The position numbers and the translations under genes are program-made. The notes beneath the pieces are model-generated. The model had not been told where the DNA came from. It saw only the letters and a list, made by a program, of their open reading frames with translations, and ran no database searches. From positions 1 to 8,266 of the forward strand of contig WFMN01000188.1 in assembly GCA_015489095.1 (NCBI GenBank): a DNA stretch of 8,266 bases, in the 5' to 3' direction. This document shows, one piece after another, positions 1 to 5,135 of this stretch (its first letter is position 1; every line of letters starts with the position of its first letter). The DNA is from Mariprofundaceae bacterium (GTDB lineage Bacteria; Pseudomonadota; Zetaproteobacteria; Mariprofundales; J009).

Positions 1-1
1 A

Positions 2-100
2 GCGGTGCGCAACTACCCCCCATCCAAGCGGGCCAAGCTGGTGGCCGACCGTTTGGGGGTCGGTAAGCAGCGCGTCTATGCCCTGATCCACCGACCATGA
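2..100 (+). CDS. rsmI: RsmI, 16S rRNA C1402 2'-O-methyltransferase (C-terminal end only)
   Basis: Only the last 32 codons are in the window; the gene begins upstream. The visible peptide starts AVRNYPPSKRAKLVADRLGV and ends ALIHRP. The pattern of a proline followed by K(R)AK/A, a short helix, then G-V-x-K-x-x-hydrophobic-Y matches the small C-terminal helical domain of RsmI (YraL), which methylates the ribose of C1402 in the 16S rRNA decoding centre together with RsmH. The stop overlaps the yraN start as ATGA at 97-100, which suggests translational coupling. Placement next to yraN supports the call, because these genes are neighbours in many proteobacteria. In E. coli, rsmI is divergent and lpoA lies between; here they are co-directional and lpoA is absent from the junction. 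The catalytic SAM-binding domain is not visible. Confidence 0.8.
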   Translation, partial: AVRNYPPSKRAKLVADRLGVGKQRVYALIHRP

Positions 101-459
101 ACAGCGGCGCCGACAGCCATGTGGCGCACGGTCGCGCGGCGGAGCAGTTGGCGGTGGAGTTCGTCGCGCGGCAGGGATACCAAGTGCTCGATCGCAACGC
201 CCGCGGCGGGCGCGGCGAGCTCGACATCGTCGCGCGGCGAGGTGCGCTGCTGGTCTTTGTGGAGGTGAAGGCGCACAAGCGACCGGAATCCTCGCTACAG
301 GCGATGACACTGCGTAAGCAACGGCGGCTATTGTCGGCGGCCGAGGCGTGGCGCATGCGCCATCCCGCGTTGGCGGGGTTGCAATGTCGCTTCGATGTGA
401 TCATTGTCTGCCCGCAGACCCATCAGATTAGCCACTACGAGGATGCCTTTCGCCCATGA
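97..459 (+). CDS. yraN: YraN / UPF0102 family nuclease-fold protein
   Basis: The 120-residue product has the usual UPF0102 length. It carries the family's restriction-endonuclease-like core: an N-terminal helix (AAEQLAVEFVARQGY, residues 14-28), GELDIVA at 40-46, VFVEVK at 53-58, a Q-R-R-L helix near 75-82, RFDVIIV at 98-104 and a terminal YEDAF. Asp43, Glu56 and Lys58 occupy the D...ExK positions expected of a PD-(D/E)xK nuclease fold. The cellular role of the family is not well established; a DNA-processing role is inferred from the fold. ATG 97 is chosen because it overlaps the rsmI stop (ATGA); its own stop overlaps the gmhA start in the same way (456-459). The family call is secure; the biochemical function is not. 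Confidence 0.9.
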   Translation: MNSGADSHVAHGRAAEQLAVEFVARQGYQVLDRNARGGRGELDIVARRGALLVFVEVKAHKRPESSLQAMTLRKQRRLLSAAEAWRMRHPALAGLQCRFDVIIVCPQTHQISHYEDAFRP

Positions 460-1202
460 CCACCCAGCTTATCGACGACCTGCTTTGTGAAGGGATCGCC
501 CTGCGTCAGCGGATGCGCGGCACATTGCCGCCACGCTTGCAGCGGGGTGCTGAAATGATGGTGGCCTGCCTGCAACAGGGGGGCAAGATCATCGCTTGCG
601 GCAATGGCGGCTCCGCCGCGGATGCCCAGCACTTCGCCGGCGAACTGGTCAACCGTTTCGAACAGGATCGCGAGGCGCTGGCCGCCGTGGCCATCACCCA
701 CGACGCCTCGGTGATCACCAGTATCGGCAACGATATCCATTTTGACGCCATCTTCGCCCGCCAGGTGGCGGCGTTGGGGCGCAAGGGGGATCTGCTGCTG
801 GCGATCTCCACCAGTGGCAACTCCGCCAATGTGCTGGCGGCCGCCGATCGGGCGGGCGAAATCGGCATGGAGGTGATCGCCTTGACCGGTGGTGACGGCG
901 GCAGGTTGGGCGCGCATCCCGCGGTGGCGCTCCATCTCAATATCGCGCATGATTCGACCCCGCGGGTGCAGGAGATGCATATCACCTGCCTCCATATTCT
1001 ATGCACATTGATCGACCAAGTGTTTGTGCAACATGGAGATGACGGCCTCGACAGAAGTCATCATCGCGGCCACGGACGGATTCGGGGAAAGGATTCCCCT
1101 CCTACAGAGGCTGTAGGAGCGGTTTCCAACCGCGAATTGCCACGGACGGACTTTGTGCGATCTGCCATGGAGACGACGAAGCGTGAAAACCATCGAATTT
1201 GA
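456..1202 (+). CDS. gmhA: Phosphoheptose isomerase GmhA with an element-encoded C-terminal tail
   Basis: A cytoplasmic SIS-domain protein that converts sedoheptulose 7-phosphate to D-glycero-D-manno-heptose 7-phosphate, the first step towards LPS heptose. Visible motifs are CGNGGSAADA (48-57), HFAGEL (59-64), ISTSGNSANV (117-126), TGGDGG (144-149) and RVQEMHITCLH (170-180). His59, Glu63, Gln172 and His180 match the metal-binding and catalytic residues of E. coli GmhA (H61, E65, Q172, H180). The paralogue DiaA, which occupies this slot in E. coli, lacks the Glu and the last His, so GmhA is favoured. Family members are about 190-200 residues, but this ORF is 248. Residues from about 197 on are read from the REP-like element at 1038-1178 and are basic and low in hydrophobics. 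The likely original protein was 198 residues (see findings). The ORF runs 20 bases into the next gene. The isomerase call is firm; the fate of the tail is unknown. Confidence 0.88.
   Translation: MTTQLIDDLLCEGIALRQRMRGTLPPRLQRGAEMMVACLQQGGKIIACGNGGSAADAQHFAGELVNRFEQDREALAAVAITHDASVITSIGNDIHFDAIFARQVAALGRKGDLLLAISTSGNSANVLAAADRAGEIGMEVIALTGGDGGRLGAHPAVALHLNIAHDSTPRVQEMHITCLHILCTLIDQVFVQHGDDGLDRSHHRGHGRIRGKDSPPTEAVGAVSNRELPRTDFVRSAMETTKRENHRI
1038..1178 (+). repeat. REP/BIME-like element, copy 1
   Basis: Two REP-type hairpins face each other: GGGGAA/TTCCCC (1084-1089, 1094-1099; loop AGGA) and GCGGTT/AACCGC (1119-1124, 1128-1133; loop TCC). They are joined by the inverted repeat CTCCTACAG (1099-1107) and CTGTAGGAG (1111-1119) with spacer AGG. 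The 12-mer GCCACGGACGGA stands in direct orientation on both sides of the hairpin block (1069-1080 and 1139-1150). Outer arms are GAAGTC (1054-1059) and GACTTTGTGC (1149-1158). The whole element is bracketed by a 12/13 direct repeat, CATGGAGATGACG (1032-1044) and CATGGAGACGACG (1166-1178). This copy is inverted relative to copies 2 and 3 and has two extra bases at the centre. It lies inside the gmhA reading frame. Confidence 0.88.
1169..1173 (+). promoter_or_regulatory. Possible ribosome binding site for the DHS-like gene
   Basis: GGAGA lies nine bases before GTG 1183. It favours that start over an in-frame TTG at 1153, which falls inside the REP-like element. The site sits in the right-hand copy of the direct repeat that flanks element copy 1. 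Confidence 0.45.
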
Positions 1203-2100
1203 CCGGCTACCCACCGTTCCCTTGGCGGAGCAGAACGCGCTGTGCGAGGCGGATGATTTTTCCGGCGTCTATCGCAAGGGGGGAAGCTTTGCCGACTTCC
1301 TCTATTCGCTGCCGGCGCTGGGGGCGGGGCGCGCGCTGATGCAACTGCGCGACGCGCTGCTCGCCGCCCGCCGCGGCGGTCACGGCGTGTTGCTGATGTG
1401 TGGCGGCCACCTGGTGGAACGCGGATTGACCCCGATTGTGAACCGCGCCATCGCCGATCAGCGGATCTCCGCGCTGGCGATCACCGGTAGCGCCATGGTG
1501 AAGGATGTGGAGGTGGCGCTGGCCGGGCGGGTGTTCGCTTCGCAGTCGGCGGAAGGGGTGGGCAGTGAGAGCTGTACCCTGATCAAGGAGGCGATCGATT
1601 GGGCGGCGGAAGAGGGGTGCGGCCTAGGCGCCAGTGTCGGTCACAAGCTGATCGATGTTGCCGCTCCCCACCGCGAACACTCCATGCTGGCGGCGGCGGC
1701 CGAGGCGGGGATGCCGCTTACCGTGCATCCCGCGATCGGCGCGGATGCCTACAACCGCTTTCCGCACCTCAATGGCGAGGCGTTCGGAGCCGCCGCCGTG
1801 CGCGATTTCCGTGAGTTCACGGCGATGGTGGCCGCCAGCAGCCACGGTGTGATCCTGAATGTGGCCTCGGCGGTGGTGATGCCCCGTCTGCTACAGGAGG
1901 CGATGACGGCGGTACGCAGCAGCGGGATGACGCTGCGGCAGGTAACCGCCTGCCTGTTGGCGACGGCCGGTTTCGCCGAGGCGGAGTCCGTGGTGCGCAA
2001 GGCGGTGGGAGATGATGGCCATACCCTGCGCATGCATGGCGCGATCGAATTGCTGTTGCCGCTGGTGATGGCGGCGGTTATTGAAGCGGAGGGAGGGTGA
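1183..2100 (+). CDS. Deoxyhypusine-synthase-like conserved protein, function unknown
   Basis: The product is 305 residues from GTG 1183, soluble, with no signal peptide or membrane segment. I read it as a bacterial protein with the deoxyhypusine-synthase type of Rossmann-like fold. Supporting segments are GVLLMCGGHLVERGLTPIV (68-86), ALAITGSAMVKDVEVALAG (97-115), a Gly/Ser-rich stretch at 124-130, PLTVHPAIGADAY (178-190), and VILNVASAVVMPRLL (223-237). In this family a 'no control over region X / activity in Y' pattern resembles the NAD-binding halves of deoxyhypusine synthase. I do not see the EAVSWGK-type catalytic lysine motif of true deoxyhypusine synthases, so deoxyhypusine formation is not claimed. 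It lies between gmhA and rfaE2, so a role in heptose or envelope metabolism is possible but only inferred. The original junction with gmhA was probably a GTGA overlap. Family assignment is from memory of the motif layout. Confidence 0.5.
   Translation: MKTIEFDRLPTVPLAEQNALCEADDFSGVYRKGGSFADFLYSLPALGAGRALMQLRDALLAARRGGHGVLLMCGGHLVERGLTPIVNRAIADQRISALAITGSAMVKDVEVALAGRVFASQSAEGVGSESCTLIKEAIDWAAEEGCGLGASVGHKLIDVAAPHREHSMLAAAAEAGMPLTVHPAIGADAYNRFPHLNGEAFGAAAVRDFREFTAMVAASSHGVILNVASAVVMPRLLQEAMTAVRSSGMTLRQVTACLLATAGFAEAESVVRKAVGDDGHTLRMHGAIELLLPLVMAAVIEAEGG
2088..2097 (+). promoter_or_regulatory. Ribosome binding site for the 45-residue membrane protein
   Basis: The purine run GGAGGGAGGG ends six bases before GTG 2104, within the last codons of the preceding gene. 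It is one of the best Shine-Dalgarno matches in the window and is the main reason to accept the short reading frame that follows. Confidence 0.65.
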
Positions 2101-2103
2101 GTC

Positions 2104-2241
2104 GTGGGTCGTATTGAGGAGAGGCGGAAGGAGAATATCCGGTGGAATCGTCGTAAAACCGATCTTCCGATTCCCCTTTATCTTATTTTGGCCATTATTC
2201 TGATGGTAATTGGTTATGCGATAGGAGAGATGTTCGATTGA
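2104..2241 (+). CDS. Small single-pass membrane protein, 45 residues, unknown function
   Basis: The frame starts at GTG 2104, three bases after the stop of the DHS-like gene, behind a strong Shine-Dalgarno run. The first 18 residues hold eight Arg/Lys (GRIEERRKENIRWNRRK). A hydrophobic segment follows, LPIPLYLILAIILMVIGYAI (21-40), and then a short GEMFD tail. The positive-inside rule predicts an N-in, C-out inner-membrane protein. The stop TGA (2239-2241) overlaps the TTG start of dolP as TTGA, and an AGGAGAG Shine-Dalgarno for dolP lies in its last codons, so the two are probably coupled. Its codons are clearly more A+T-rich than those of its neighbours (ATT, CGT, TTT, TTA classes). I do not recognise a family. 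Start signal, topology and overlap together support a real gene. Confidence 0.72.
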   Translation: MGRIEERRKENIRWNRRKTDLPIPLYLILAIILMVIGYAIGEMFD

Positions 2242-2816
2242 GAAAGAAAGAGTTATGGTTACTTCTGGTGATGGCGGGGATGCTCTCCTCCTGTGTGGCG
2301 ACCGCACTGGTCGGCGGCGCGGCGGCCACGGTGAGCGCGGCCAAGGATGAGCGCCCGATCGGTGAGCATCTTGATGATATCAAGCTGGCAACCATGTTGG
2401 ATACCCGGCTGATCGCCGAAAAGGATATGCCCTCCCGTTGGGTGAGTATCGAGGTGGTGCATGGCGTGGCCTATCTGACCGGCTACCTGCCGTCGCAACA
2501 CCATATCGATCGCGCCATCGCCATCGCCCGCTCCATCGATGGGATGCGGGGGGTACACAGCGAGCTGGTGGTTGGCGCACCCAAGGTGACCGACTACTTC
2601 TCCGGCAGCTACATCACCGCCAAGGTAAAGGCGAAGCTGCTGCAGGATCCGGTGGTTTCCGGGTTGACGATCCATGTCACTACCGTGGAAGGCCGGGTCT
2701 ATCTGCAGGGAGTGGTCGCCAACGAGATCCAGCGGGTGCGGGCCAAGGAGCTGGCGCTCTCGGTCAGCGGCGTCACGGCGGTGGTGGATCTACTGACGAT
2801 GACCAACAACCACTGA
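2238..2816 (+). CDS. dolP: DolP-like dual-BON outer-membrane lipoprotein
   Basis: The 192-residue product begins with a lipoprotein signal: MRKK, a hydrophobic stretch, and the lipobox LSSC with the modified cysteine at 19. Residue 20 is Val rather than Asp, which predicts sorting to the outer membrane. An Ala/Gly-rich linker follows. BON domain 1 is at about 46-113 (VSIEVVHGVAYLTGYLPS) and BON domain 2 at about 123-190 (LTIHVTTVEGRVYLQGVV). Length (E. coli DolP is 191), two BON domains and location downstream of yraN and a SIS gene all match DolP (YraP), a phospholipid-binding lipoprotein that supports outer-membrane integrity and BAM function. The start is TTG 2238, overlapping the stop of the small membrane protein, with AGGAGAG at 2223-2229 as its ribosome binding site. 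Confidence 0.88.
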   Translation: MRKKELWLLLVMAGMLSSCVATALVGGAAATVSAAKDERPIGEHLDDIKLATMLDTRLIAEKDMPSRWVSIEVVHGVAYLTGYLPSQHHIDRAIAIARSIDGMRGVHSELVVGAPKVTDYFSGSYITAKVKAKLLQDPVVSGLTIHVTTVEGRVYLQGVVANEIQRVRAKELALSVSGVTAVVDLLTMTNNH

Positions 2817-2825
2817 TCCCCCGTG

Positions 2826-3299
2826 ATGGCCGTGCTGCGCTGGGACGAGGCGATCGCCCGCTGTCGGCAGTGGCGGCAAGCGGGGCTGCGGGTGGTCTTT
2901 ACCAACGGCTGTTTCGACCTGCTCCACCCCGGCCATGTCACCTACCTGGCGCAGGCACGGGCGCTGGGCGACCGGCTGATCGTCGGGCTGAACGACGACG
3001 CCTCGGTGCGGGGGCTGAAAGGGGAGGGGCGGCCGATCAACTCCGAGGAGGTGCGTGGCTGCATGCTGTCGGCGCTGCGCGCGGTGGATGCGGTGGTCTG
3101 CTTCTCGCAGCCGACCCCGCTGCAACTGATCACCGCCCTCCGTCCCGATGTGCTGGTGAAGGGGGGCGATTACCGGCCGGAGACGATTGTCGGCGCCGAT
3201 GAGGTGCGGTCATGGGGCGGTGAAGTGGCGGTGATGCCGTTTGTGGGCAACTACTCGACGACGGCGCTGTTGCAGCGTATTCGTCAACTTCCCGATTAG
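2826..3299 (+). CDS. rfaE2: D-glycero-beta-D-manno-heptose 1-phosphate adenylyltransferase (standalone HldE C-terminal domain)
   Basis: The 157-residue nucleotidyltransferase corresponds to the second half of E. coli HldE. It transfers AMP from ATP to heptose 1-phosphate to give ADP-heptose for LPS core synthesis. Motifs are FTNGCFDLLHPGH (25-37, with the nucleotidyltransferase HxGH-type signature HPGH at 34-37), LIVGLNDDASVRGLKG (51-66), RPI (69-71), PTPLQLITALRPDVLVKGGDY (96-116, key part KGGDY) and YSTTALLQRI (143-152). No kinase domain is fused, so heptose-7-phosphate kinase must be encoded elsewhere. ATG 2826 is preferred; an adjacent in-frame GTG at 2823 is the alternative. There is no clear Shine-Dalgarno, so translation probably depends on ribosomes leaving dolP nine bases upstream. 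With gmhA it marks this as a heptose-synthesis locus. Confidence 0.92.
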   Translation: MAVLRWDEAIARCRQWRQAGLRVVFTNGCFDLLHPGHVTYLAQARALGDRLIVGLNDDASVRGLKGEGRPINSEEVRGCMLSALRAVDAVVCFSQPTPLQLITALRPDVLVKGGDYRPETIVGADEVRSWGGEVAVMPFVGNYSTTALLQRIRQLPD

Positions 3300-3474
3300 A
3301 TGACGACTTCGAAAGAAATCGGCATCGCGGCCACGGATGGCCGTCAAGCAAAAAGTCCGTCCATGGTAATTCGCGGTTGGAAACCGCTCCTACAGCCTGT
3401 AGGAGGGGAATCCTTTCCCCGAACCCGTCCATGACCGCGATAACGACTTTTTGCGCAGTCCTCATTCGATGACG
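3299..3474 (+). repeat. REP/BIME-like element, copy 2, compound (half element plus full element)
   Basis: The space between rfaE2 and pdxB is filled by element sequence. Bases 3299-3340 align without gaps to 1038-1079 of copy 1 (35 of 42 identical) but stop before the hairpins. A complete element in the opposite orientation follows, with exact 10-bp inverted ends GCAAAAAGTC (3348-3357) and GACTTTTTGC (3445-3454). Its hairpins are GCGGTT/AACCGC (3373-3378, 3382-3387) and GGGGAA/TTCCCC (3405-3410, 3415-3420). The inverted repeat CTCCTACAG/CTGTAGGAG (3387-3395, 3397-3405) lies between them. CCGTCCATG occurs in direct orientation at 3357-3365 and 3425-3433. Outer direct repeats are ATTAGATGACG (3295-3305) and ATTCGATGACG (3464-3474). 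The right-hand one contains the pdxB start codon. I see no convincing promoter or T-tract terminator here. Confidence 0.88.
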
Positions 3475-4647
3475 CATCAGCCGCTGGTGATCGTCGCCGA
3501 CCGCCATATCTGGGAGGCGGAGTCGGCCTTCGCCGATCTTCCCGGCTACCGGGTTGACCTGCGAATCATGGAACAGGGAGAGATCAGCGCTGCCGCGGTT
3601 GCCGATGCCGATATCCTGTTGGTGCGCTCCTCCACCAAGGTCGATGGTGATCTGCTGCGCGGTAGCCGCGTGCGCTTTGTCGCCACCGCGACCGTGGGTG
3701 ATGACCACATCGATCTCGACTACCTGAGCCGCCACCGTATCGCCTTCGCCTCCGCCGCCGGCAGTTCCACCGGGTCGGTGGTGGAGTACCTCACCACGGT
3801 TCTGTTGGTGCTGCACTGCGACCACGGCGTCGCGTTGCCGGACAGCACGCTGGGGGTGATCGGGGTAGGTCGCATCGGCGGCCGGGTGGCGGAACGGGCG
3901 GCCGCCCTCGGCATGCGGGTGCTGCGCAACGATCCGCCGCTATGGCAGCGTGACCCCGACGGGGCGTGGCATCCACTGGAGACGCTGCTGCGGGAGGCCG
4001 ATCTGCTCACCATCCACACCCCGCTGCTGCGTGATGGCGCGCACCCTACCTACCATCTGCTGGATGCGGCGGCGCTGCGCCGCTTCCGGGGGTGGGTGGT
4101 GATCAATGCCGCGCGCGGCGCGGTGGTCGATAACCGCGCCCTGCTGGCGTGGCTGGATGGCGACAGCAGGCGACTGGCGGTGCTGGATTGCTGGGAGGGG
4201 GAGCCGCGTATCGACCGTGACCTGCTCGCCCATCCCGGCGTGGTGGTTGCCACCCCCCACATCGCCGGCCATTCGCTGGATGGAAAAGCGGCCAATACCC
4301 AGTTTGTTTACGATGCGTTATGCAGGTTTCTTCAAGTGCAGGGCGAATGGCACATGAATCGCATCCTCACCGATCCCGCCCCGCAGCCGTGGCCGGTTCA
4401 GGCAGGGTCGCCATGGCGGCAGGTGGCGGCCATGGCGCGCGCCCGCTATCCGATCGACGACGATGTGTCCGCCTGCCGGGCGCTGCTGGCGCTGCCCGAT
4501 GAGCGCTTCGCGGCCGCCTTTACCCACTACCGCCGTCACTATCCGGTGCGGCGAAGCTGGGCGCGCAGCCCATTTCTGCTCGAACCGTATGACGCGGAAT
4601 TGGCGGAGTTGGCGACGCGCGCCGGGCTGGCCATTGCGCGCGGGTGA
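3469..4647 (+). CDS. pdxB: Erythronate-4-phosphate dehydrogenase PdxB
   Basis: A D-2-hydroxyacid dehydrogenase-family protein of 392 residues (E. coli PdxB is 378). It oxidises 4-phospho-D-erythronate in the DXP-dependent route to pyridoxal phosphate. Motifs are LVRSSTKV (51-58), TVGDDHIDLDYL (75-86), the NAD-binding GVGRIG (132-137), HTPLLRDG (183-190), INAARGAVVDNRALL (212-226), WEGEP (242-246) and ATPHIAGHSLDGKA (261-274). Arg216, Glu245 and His264 match the catalytic Arg208, Glu237 and His254 of E. coli in order and near-identical spacing. The first half of the substrate loop reads AAGSSTGSVVEY, where E. coli has a Cys-Asn pair; otherwise the match is close. The C-terminal PdxB dimerisation region (about 305-392) is present but diverged. 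ATG 3469 is preferred over an in-frame TTG at 3451, which lies inside the REP-like element. No good Shine-Dalgarno precedes it. Confidence 0.93.
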   Translation: MTHQPLVIVADRHIWEAESAFADLPGYRVDLRIMEQGEISAAAVADADILLVRSSTKVDGDLLRGSRVRFVATATVGDDHIDLDYLSRHRIAFASAAGSSTGSVVEYLTTVLLVLHCDHGVALPDSTLGVIGVGRIGGRVAERAAALGMRVLRNDPPLWQRDPDGAWHPLETLLREADLLTIHTPLLRDGAHPTYHLLDAAALRRFRGWVVINAARGAVVDNRALLAWLDGDSRRLAVLDCWEGEPRIDRDLLAHPGVVVATPHIAGHSLDGKAANTQFVYDALCRFLQVQGEWHMNRILTDPAPQPWPVQAGSPWRQVAAMARARYPIDDDVSACRALLALPDERFAAAFTHYRRHYPVRRSWARSPFLLEPYDAELAELATRAGLAIARG

Positions 4648-5135
4648 TGCCAGCGCCACCGCTCCATATCGTCCTCTTCGAGCCGGAGATTCCGCCCAAC
4701 ACCGGCAATATCGCCCGCCTCTGCGCCTGTACCGGCTGCGCGCTGCATCTGGTGCATCCGCTCGGCTTCGCGATTGATGATCGTGCGCTGCGCCGCGCAG
4801 GGCTCGATTACTGGTCGTACTTGACGGTGGAGGAGCATGAAAACTGGGCGCAACTACGCCGCCACCTTACCGGAACACGGCGCTGGTTCGCCCTCTCCAC
4901 CAAGGGATGCACCCCCCTGTGGCAAGCCCGCTTCTCCGCCGGCGATGTGCTGGTGATGGGGCCGGAGACGCGGGGGTTGCCCAAGGCGATACGCAACGAG
5001 ATCGCCACCTTGCGCATTCCGCTCAGGTCGGACGCGCCGGTGCGATCACTCAATCTTTCATCCGCCTGTGCGGTGGCGACCTACGAGGCGCTGCGCCAGT
5101 TGGATTGGCAGGAGGAACCATGCGGACGACGATAG
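4647..5135 (+). CDS. trmL: tRNA (cytidine(34)-2'-O)-methyltransferase TrmL
   Basis: The 162-residue SPOUT methyltransferase is the size of E. coli TrmL (157). It methylates the 2'-O of the wobble base (C/U34) in tRNA-Leu isoacceptors. Conserved segments are HIVLFEPEIPPNTGNIARLC (7-26), LVHPLGFAIDDRALRRAGLDY (35-55, key part RRAGLDY), FALSTKG (81-87), the knot motif VMGPETRGLP (103-112) and RSLNLSSACAVATYEALRQL (133-152). The last two form the SAM-binding trefoil knot. ATG 4647 shares one base with the pdxB stop; an in-frame GTG at 4644 is a less likely start. Its 3' end overlaps the next gene by 16 bases, so pdxB, trmL and the channel pair form one translationally linked block. Confidence 0.94.
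   Translation: MPAPPLHIVLFEPEIPPNTGNIARLCACTGCALHLVHPLGFAIDDRALRRAGLDYWSYLTVEEHENWAQLRRHLTGTRRWFALSTKGCTPLWQARFSAGDVLVMGPETRGLPKAIRNEIATLRIPLRSDAPVRSLNLSSACAVATYEALRQLDWQEEPCGRR
5110..5115 (+). promoter_or_regulatory. Shine-Dalgarno fixing the start of the MotA/ExbB-like gene
   Basis: A full AGGAGG lies four bases before ATG 5120, inside the last codons of trmL. It settles the start: the reading frame stays open upstream to an ATG at 4907, but that stretch lies inside trmL and its translation looks like an out-of-frame shadow. Confidence 0.8.

Noticed and set aside
2438..3202. A 254-codon plus-strand frame spanning dolP and rfaE2
   Set aside because: It is out of frame with two well-supported genes, Gly/Arg/Ala-rich and without motifs.
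3360..3430. Rho-independent terminators at the element hairpins
   Set aside because: The stems are G+C-rich but no T-run follows them, and the same palindromes recur as a repeat family; REP-type structure explains them better.
4907..5119. Upstream extension of the MotA/ExbB-like protein to ATG 4907
   Set aside because: The extra stretch lies wholly inside trmL in another frame and has no family similarity; AGGAGG directly precedes ATG 5120.
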